9,977 nucleotides of DNA from DATKSS01 sp049582065 (GTDB lineage Bacteria > Chloroflexota > Dormibacteria > Dormibacterales > Dormibacteraceae). The stretch is taken from contig JBAUTF010000369.1 of the NCBI GenBank assembly GCA_049582065.1, positions 1-9,977 of the forward strand, read 5' to 3'. The translations under genes and the position numbers were made by a program. The notes under the pieces were generated by a model. That model searched no databases, was not told where the DNA came from, and saw only the letters and a list, made by a program, of their open reading frames with translations. How positions within the stretch are numbered: the first letter of the stretch is position 1; every line of letters begins with the position of its first letter. Of the stretch, positions 6,632 through 9,977 are shown piece after piece.

Positions 6632-6687
6632 CGGGACACATGCGCCGTCCCCCGCCGCACACAGGGGACCGTTGAGCAGCTGACGGC

Positions 6688-7296
6688 ATGTGGCACCCCC
6701 CCTTCAGCGTCGGCTCCGACGAAGTGCATGTCAGGGCCGGTGCCCACGTCTTTCGCGCCGGTCACACCCCGACAATCGCGCTCCTCGGAGCCGGCCTCGT
6801 GCGAGTGTTCCTCCTGACATCGGCGGGGCGGCAGCTGACCATCCGCTATGCACGCCAGGGTGAGCTGATCGGCCTCGCGGCCCACCTGGCCCGCACCGAT
6901 CAGTGGAACGCCGAGGCGATCACGGACACGAGCTTGAAGGTGCTGACCATCGAGCAACTTCGGAGCGCCGCGACGCACGACCCCGAACTGCCATGGCAGA
7001 TCGCGCAGCACATCGCAACTTGGACCGCCGAGACGCTGCTCTCGATCGCTGATACAGGTGGTCAACCGATGACTGTGCGAGTTGCTCGCCACCTTCGCGA
7101 AGTCGCGCTCCGCGAGCCGGACGGGCGTGCCGTCGCGCATATCAGTCACCAGCGGTTGGCGGACGCCGTCGGCACCGTCCGCGAGATCGTGAGTCGCGAA
7201 CTGAACGCACTCCGACGGCGTGGCATCATCGAAACATCAACTGGATCGGTGATCGTCATCGATGAGGCTCGACTCGCCGAGCTCGCTATGGGGTGA
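6688..7296 (+). CDS. Second Crp/Fnr-family transcriptional regulator
   Basis: This 202-residue cytoplasmic regulator has a short sensor beta-barrel (about 10-95, with GRQLTIRYARQGELIGLAAH) and the long dimer helix. A classic Crp winged helix follows (about 128-192; ISHQRLADAVGTVREIVSRE then LNALRRRGIIETSTGSVIVID). The recognition helix GTVREIVSREL is typical of the Crp/Fnr group. The sensor pocket lacks the Arg expected for cAMP in the GELIGL loop, and there is no Cys cluster for an Fnr iron-sulfur centre, so the signal is unknown. It is clearly distinct from the other Crp/Fnr protein in the window, in length and in both domains. An in-frame TGA at 6673-6675 makes ATG 6688 the first ATG possible; the ribosome-binding site is poor. 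It is divergent from the kinase and upstream of a GGDEF-EAL gene that has GTGA/TCAC half-sites. Confidence 0.93.
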   Translation: MWHPPFSVGSDEVHVRAGAHVFRAGHTPTIALLGAGLVRVFLLTSAGRQLTIRYARQGELIGLAAHLARTDQWNAEAITDTSLKVLTIEQLRSAATHDPELPWQIAQHIATWTAETLLSIADTGGQPMTVRVARHLREVALREPDGRAVAHISHQRLADAVGTVREIVSRELNALRRRGIIETSTGSVIVIDEARLAELAMG

Positions 7297-7504
7297 CCTG
7301 TCAGCTCGTAGGATGGCAACGCGTGTCGCCCCCGCGCGATCGCAGTCCCTGACGTGCAATGGCGTTTGTGCACAACCGGTTCCGCCTTGATTGCGGGACG
7401 ATCACGATCGTCAACCGGGACGTCGTCGGCACACGCGCACGGGCTCGCCGCCGAGGCCCGACTGGGGGCGGCACGCGGGCGGGTCGCGGCGGCTCCAAGG
7501 ACCC

Positions 7505-7527
7505 GTCTCCGGCTCAACCGCCGAGAC
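7505..7527 (+). terminator. Possible U-less terminator hairpin after the second Crp/Fnr gene
   Basis: GTCTC (7505-7509) and GGC (7511-7513) pair with GCC (7520-7522) and GAGAC (7523-7527), giving eight pairs with one bulged C and a six-base loop. It lies about 210 bases after the stop at 7296, and no T-run follows. It could be a terminator or only a chance hairpin in GC-rich DNA. Confidence 0.25.
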
Positions 7528-7576
7528 AGCGGTCGCGCGTCCACGGCGCTCGGCGGCCGGCACAACCGTAATCCAT

Positions 7577-7654
7577 GTCACCAGACTCGAGACCTAGGTC
7601 ACCCGCAAGTGGAGGTCGATGTGCCCGGGCGGTCACAGTGTGATCACGACGTGA
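7577..7654. promoter_or_regulatory. Cluster of GTCAC/GTGA half-sites upstream of the PAS-GGDEF-EAL gene
   Basis: GTCACC occurs at 7577-7582 and 7598-7603, 21 bp apart (two helical turns). GTCACA is at 7632-7637, followed at once by TGTGA (7639-7643), which gives the 11-bp palindrome TCACA-G-TGTGA. It runs into GTGATCAC (7640-7647), and another GTGA lies at 7651-7654. These are Crp-type half-sites (TGTGA/TCACA) in direct and inverted arrangement, though none is a perfect N6-spaced dimer. The block precedes a possible -10 at 7688. Binding by one of the two Crp/Fnr proteins is inferred. Confidence 0.4.
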
Positions 7655-7705
7655 GCGCCATGTATCTGGAGGCTTACACCGCCACCCTATACAGGTGCGT
7701 GGGAC

Positions 7706-7772
7706 GCGGGATGCACCCCGCAAGTCTGGATCGGGGTGTTGAGCCCGGCGTGGCCTTCAACACATCCGGATC
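7706..7772 (+). promoter_or_regulatory. Leader with three mutually exclusive hairpins
   Basis: Hairpin A pairs GCGGG (7706-7710) with CCCGC (7717-7721). Hairpin B pairs CACCCCG (7714-7720) with CGGGGTG (7732-7738). Hairpin C pairs GTGTTGA (7736-7742) with TCAACAC (7757-7763) and extends outward through GG/CC to GATC (7729-7732) with GATC (7769-7772), with two single-base bulges. A shares bases with B, and B shares bases with C, so they cannot all form. The region lies between a possible -10 (7688) and the ribosome-binding site (7808). No T-run follows hairpin C. Confidence 0.45.
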
Positions 7773-7807
7773 GTGAACAACTGGGAACCCACAGCAGAGA
7801 GGCGAAC

Positions 7808-7812
7808 AGGAG
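7808..7812 (+). promoter_or_regulatory. Ribosome-binding site AGGAG that fixes the start at 7818
   Basis: AGGAG lies five bases before ATG 7818. It is the clearest ribosome-binding site in the window. It supports this ATG over the in-frame GTG at 7773, which sits at the foot of hairpin C. Confidence 0.8.
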
Positions 7813-7817
7813 CGGCG

Positions 7818-9977
7818 ATGAAGATGCGGCAGGGTGCGCGTGGCGACCCGCTGGCGGTACTACCCGCTCCTCGCACCAGCACGCGCACCCGCTCGGCACG
7901 CCGTCTCGACGCAGCCCACGAGGCAGGCCGTCAGGAGGGTCTTCGCCTGTACAGGGCCATGTTCGAGCGCGGGTCGCTGGGGCAGTTGATCGTCGACTTC
8001 ACCGAGTTTCGCATTCACGTCGCGAACCAGGCGCTGTGCACCATGACTGGATACCGCGCTGACGAACTCGTCGACGCGCCGATCGCGAAGATCTTCCCTG
8101 CCGACCTAGATCCCACGCCCGATGCAATCGCGCGTCTGGCCGGTGGCCAGGTCGACGGCTACTCCGTCGAGCGGGTGCTACAGCACAAAGACGGCCACAT
8201 CTTCCCGATACTGTCGACGGTCTCCGCGGTGCGCGATGATGCGGGGGTGCCAGTACAGGCTTTGGTGCTCATGCAGGATTTGACACAGCAGCACCAGGTC
8301 AAAGCAGCACAAGCGCGTGGCCAGGCCGTGATTGACGCAGCGGTCGCCGCGCTCCCCGTCGTCTTCACGACGTACGACACCAGCCTACGTCTGACCTTCG
8401 CCGCCGGGGAGCGCGAGCTCGCGGGCATACGCCTCAAAGACTATGTTGGCAAGCACGTTTCAGAGATCGTGACCGATGCGAGGGGAGTGCTCGCACTTGA
8501 ACAAGCGCTCGCCGGATTCGAGTCGACGTCCAGGGCGCTATTCAATGGCAGCACGTATCTCACACTCAACGCCCCGATGCGCGATGACGCGGGCGCAATC
8601 GTCGGTGTGATTGCCGTGTCCAGCAACATCACCGCCGAGGTGTCGGCCGAGGAGGAGCGCCGGCGGGCCGACGAGTTGCGGCTGTTTGCTATGCGACACG
8701 ATGTGTTGACTGGCCTTCTCGGACGCGCCGGTCTCGTGGAGCACCTCAATGACCTCGCGGCAGCCGGCCAGCTGACCGGCGCCCTGATCCTCCTCGATCT
8801 CGACGACTTCAATCTCATCAACGACAGTCTCGGGCACGAGGTCGGCGACGCCGTATTGCGTGAGATCGCAGCACGCATTTCGACGATCTTTCCCGAGTCG
8901 GTGGTTGCCAGGTATGGGGCTGATGAGTTTGCGGTGATGGCACCATCTGTGAACAATCGGCTCGAAGCAGCCAACGCCGCAGCCCGCATCTTCGCAACGC
9001 TAGAAGACGATGTTCAGGTCCACGGTCATCCCCTCCGGGTCACTGCGAGTCTTGGCATCGGCCTGCAGAAGATGCCGCGTGGCCGCTCCGCACCGATGCT
9101 GATTCGCAATGCGGCCTCGGCGTTGACACACGCCAGGCGCGCTGGTGCGGGACAGTATCGACTCTACGACGCAGCTATGCGACGACAGGTGCGGCATCAG
9201 CTCGAAATCCAGGATGGACTGCGGCGAGCGATGAGCGCCGGGGAGTTGCACATTGCGTATCAGCCGATCGTGAACCTCTTCGATAAGCGCGTGATCGGTG
9301 CCGAGGCGTTGCTGCGGTGGAGGCATCCTCAGCAAGGGTTCATTCCGCCCAGTGACTTCATCCCGATCGCCGAGAAGAGCGGCCTCATCGTGCCGCTTGG
9401 CCAGTGGGTCATGTCGACGGCGTGCTCTAAAGTCCTGACTTTACAACGCAACTACGGCATCTACATCGCAGTCAACGTCTCGGTGCGCCAATTGGCCGGC
9501 GACCGCTTCGCTGGATGGGTCGAGGATGTCTTGGGCAGCAGTGGGCTGTCCCCCAACGCACTGGTGGTCGAGGTCACCGAGAGCGCACTCATGGACGACA
9601 TCGGACTGGCTCGAAGAGCCTTGGAGCGGCTTCGGTCTCAAGGCGTCAAGGTCGCAATCGACGACTTCGGCACGGGATATTCGTCCCTGGCGCGGCTGCA
9701 GCGTCTCCCCGTCGACGTAATCAAGCTCGACCGCGCATTCGTGACCGACGTCGACAAGCGAGCCCCGGCACGATCGATGGCCGCAGCCATTCTACAGGTG
9801 AGTGCAGCGATCGGGGCACAGGTCGTCGCCGAGGGCGTCGAGACCGATGCCGAGGCTGCCACGCTGGCCGAGCTGGGGTACACCATCGGACAGGGCTACC
9901 TCTTCGGGAAGCCGATGCCCATCGAGGAACTGCAGACGCATTTGATGACTTACGAGCGATTTTCGGTCAAACCGTAA
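7818..9977 (+). CDS. Cytoplasmic PAS-PAS-GGDEF-EAL protein, probable c-di-GMP phosphodiesterase
   Basis: This 719-residue protein has no membrane helix. PAS 1 covers about 42-160 (VANQALCTMTGY, LQHKDGHIFPILSTV) and PAS 2 about 167-275 (IDAAVAALPVVFTTYD, LNAPMRDDAGAIVGVIAVS), with an acidic linker helix (AEEERRRADEL). The GGDEF domain (about 290-455) is degenerate. LTGLLGR has Gly302 where Asn is usual, LDLDDFN has Asn332 where Lys is usual, and the signature is GADEF (367-371). No RxxD inhibitory site precedes it. It probably does not make c-di-GMP and may bind GTP as a regulatory domain. The EAL domain (about 465-712) keeps the expected catalytic set: EALLRW 496-501, N553, EVTE 585-588, DDFGTG 615-620, K636, E672 and Q692. 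The likely reaction is c-di-GMP to pGpG, controlled by a ligand of the PAS domains. The TAA stop is the last codon of the window. Confidence 0.95.
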   Translation: MKMRQGARGDPLAVLPAPRTSTRTRSARRLDAAHEAGRQEGLRLYRAMFERGSLGQLIVDFTEFRIHVANQALCTMTGYRADELVDAPIAKIFPADLDPTPDAIARLAGGQVDGYSVERVLQHKDGHIFPILSTVSAVRDDAGVPVQALVLMQDLTQQHQVKAAQARGQAVIDAAVAALPVVFTTYDTSLRLTFAAGERELAGIRLKDYVGKHVSEIVTDARGVLALEQALAGFESTSRALFNGSTYLTLNAPMRDDAGAIVGVIAVSSNITAEVSAEEERRRADELRLFAMRHDVLTGLLGRAGLVEHLNDLAAAGQLTGALILLDLDDFNLINDSLGHEVGDAVLREIAARISTIFPESVVARYGADEFAVMAPSVNNRLEAANAAARIFATLEDDVQVHGHPLRVTASLGIGLQKMPRGRSAPMLIRNAASALTHARRAGAGQYRLYDAAMRRQVRHQLEIQDGLRRAMSAGELHIAYQPIVNLFDKRVIGAEALLRWRHPQQGFIPPSDFIPIAEKSGLIVPLGQWVMSTACSKVLTLQRNYGIYIAVNVSVRQLAGDRFAGWVEDVLGSSGLSPNALVVEVTESALMDDIGLARRALERLRSQGVKVAIDDFGTGYSSLARLQRLPVDVIKLDRAFVTDVDKRAPARSMAAAILQVSAAIGAQVVAEGVETDAEAATLAELGYTIGQGYLFGKPMPIEELQTHLMTYERFSVKP

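Larger units (their letters stand above)
7297..7817. other. 520-bp non-coding region with operator-like and leader structures
   Basis: The region separates the second Crp/Fnr gene from the PAS-GGDEF-EAL gene. Open frames in it are Arg/Pro-rich and lack domains or ribosome-binding sites. In order it holds a possible terminator hairpin (7505-7527), a cluster of GTCAC/GTGA half-sites (7577-7654), a weak -10-like TATACA (7688-7693), three overlapping hairpins (7706-7772) and the AGGAG ribosome-binding site (7808-7812). For its size, it is unusually rich in inverted repeats. Confidence 0.65.

Noticed and set aside
7354..7776. 140-residue plus-strand ORF between the second Crp/Fnr gene and the last gene
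   Set aside because: It is Arg/Gly-rich without a domain or ribosome-binding site and runs through the half-site cluster and hairpins.
7577..7817. Known c-di-GMP riboswitch (GEMM class) upstream of the PAS-GGDEF-EAL gene
   Set aside because: I could not find the conserved core segments or the tetraloop/receptor pattern of GEMM-I. The hairpins present have a different layout. A covariance-model search would settle it.

Overview
The window comes from a high-GC bacterial chromosome. GC-rich third codon positions, frequent GTG/TTG starts and the style of the NarL/LuxR two-component pair and the multi-domain GGDEF-EAL proteins suggest an actinobacterium. Nothing here fixes the class or genus, and no rRNA, tRNA, transposase, integrase or CRISPR array is visible.

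Layout, left to right. Positions 1-60 hold an 18-bp tandem repeat that runs off the left edge. It may be the end of a basic, PATARK-repeat protein tail closing at 134. Then come about 380 bp without a convincing gene. A ten-helix membrane GGDEF-EAL protein follows (517-2898, +). Converging on it with a 4-bp gap is a small minus-strand locus (2903-3405) that reads as two long-overlapping ORFs or one frameshifted gene ending in two membrane helices. Further minus-strand genes are a Crp/Fnr-type regulator (3560-4303), a NarL/LuxR response regulator (4521-5153) and a GAF histidine kinase (5150-about 6406). Kinase and response regulator overlap by 4 bp (ATGA). A second, unrelated-looking Crp/Fnr regulator (6688-7296, +) is divergent from the kinase. 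About 520 bp of non-coding DNA with many inverted repeats then precede a cytoplasmic PAS-PAS-GGDEF-EAL protein (7818-9977, +), whose stop codon is the last three bases of the window.

How the genes may work together. The window holds two bifunctional-type c-di-GMP enzymes, two Crp/Fnr regulators and one two-component system, which looks like a signalling cluster that couples environmental or redox sensing to c-di-GMP turnover. The first enzyme has an I-site, a near-canonical GGDEL and a complete set of EAL residues. The second has a degenerate GGDEF (GADEF, changed Asn and Lys positions, no I-site) but a complete EAL, so it is probably a phosphodiesterase.

The most interesting signals are regulatory. 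One is a perfect GTGA-N6-TCAC palindrome, with a second 7-bp inverted repeat, upstream of the first Crp/Fnr gene. Another is a cluster of GTCAC/GTGA half-sites upstream of the second GGDEF-EAL gene. The third is a chain of three mutually exclusive hairpins in that gene's leader, resembling an attenuator or riboswitch. Regulatory links between these parts are inference; only the sequence patterns are seen.
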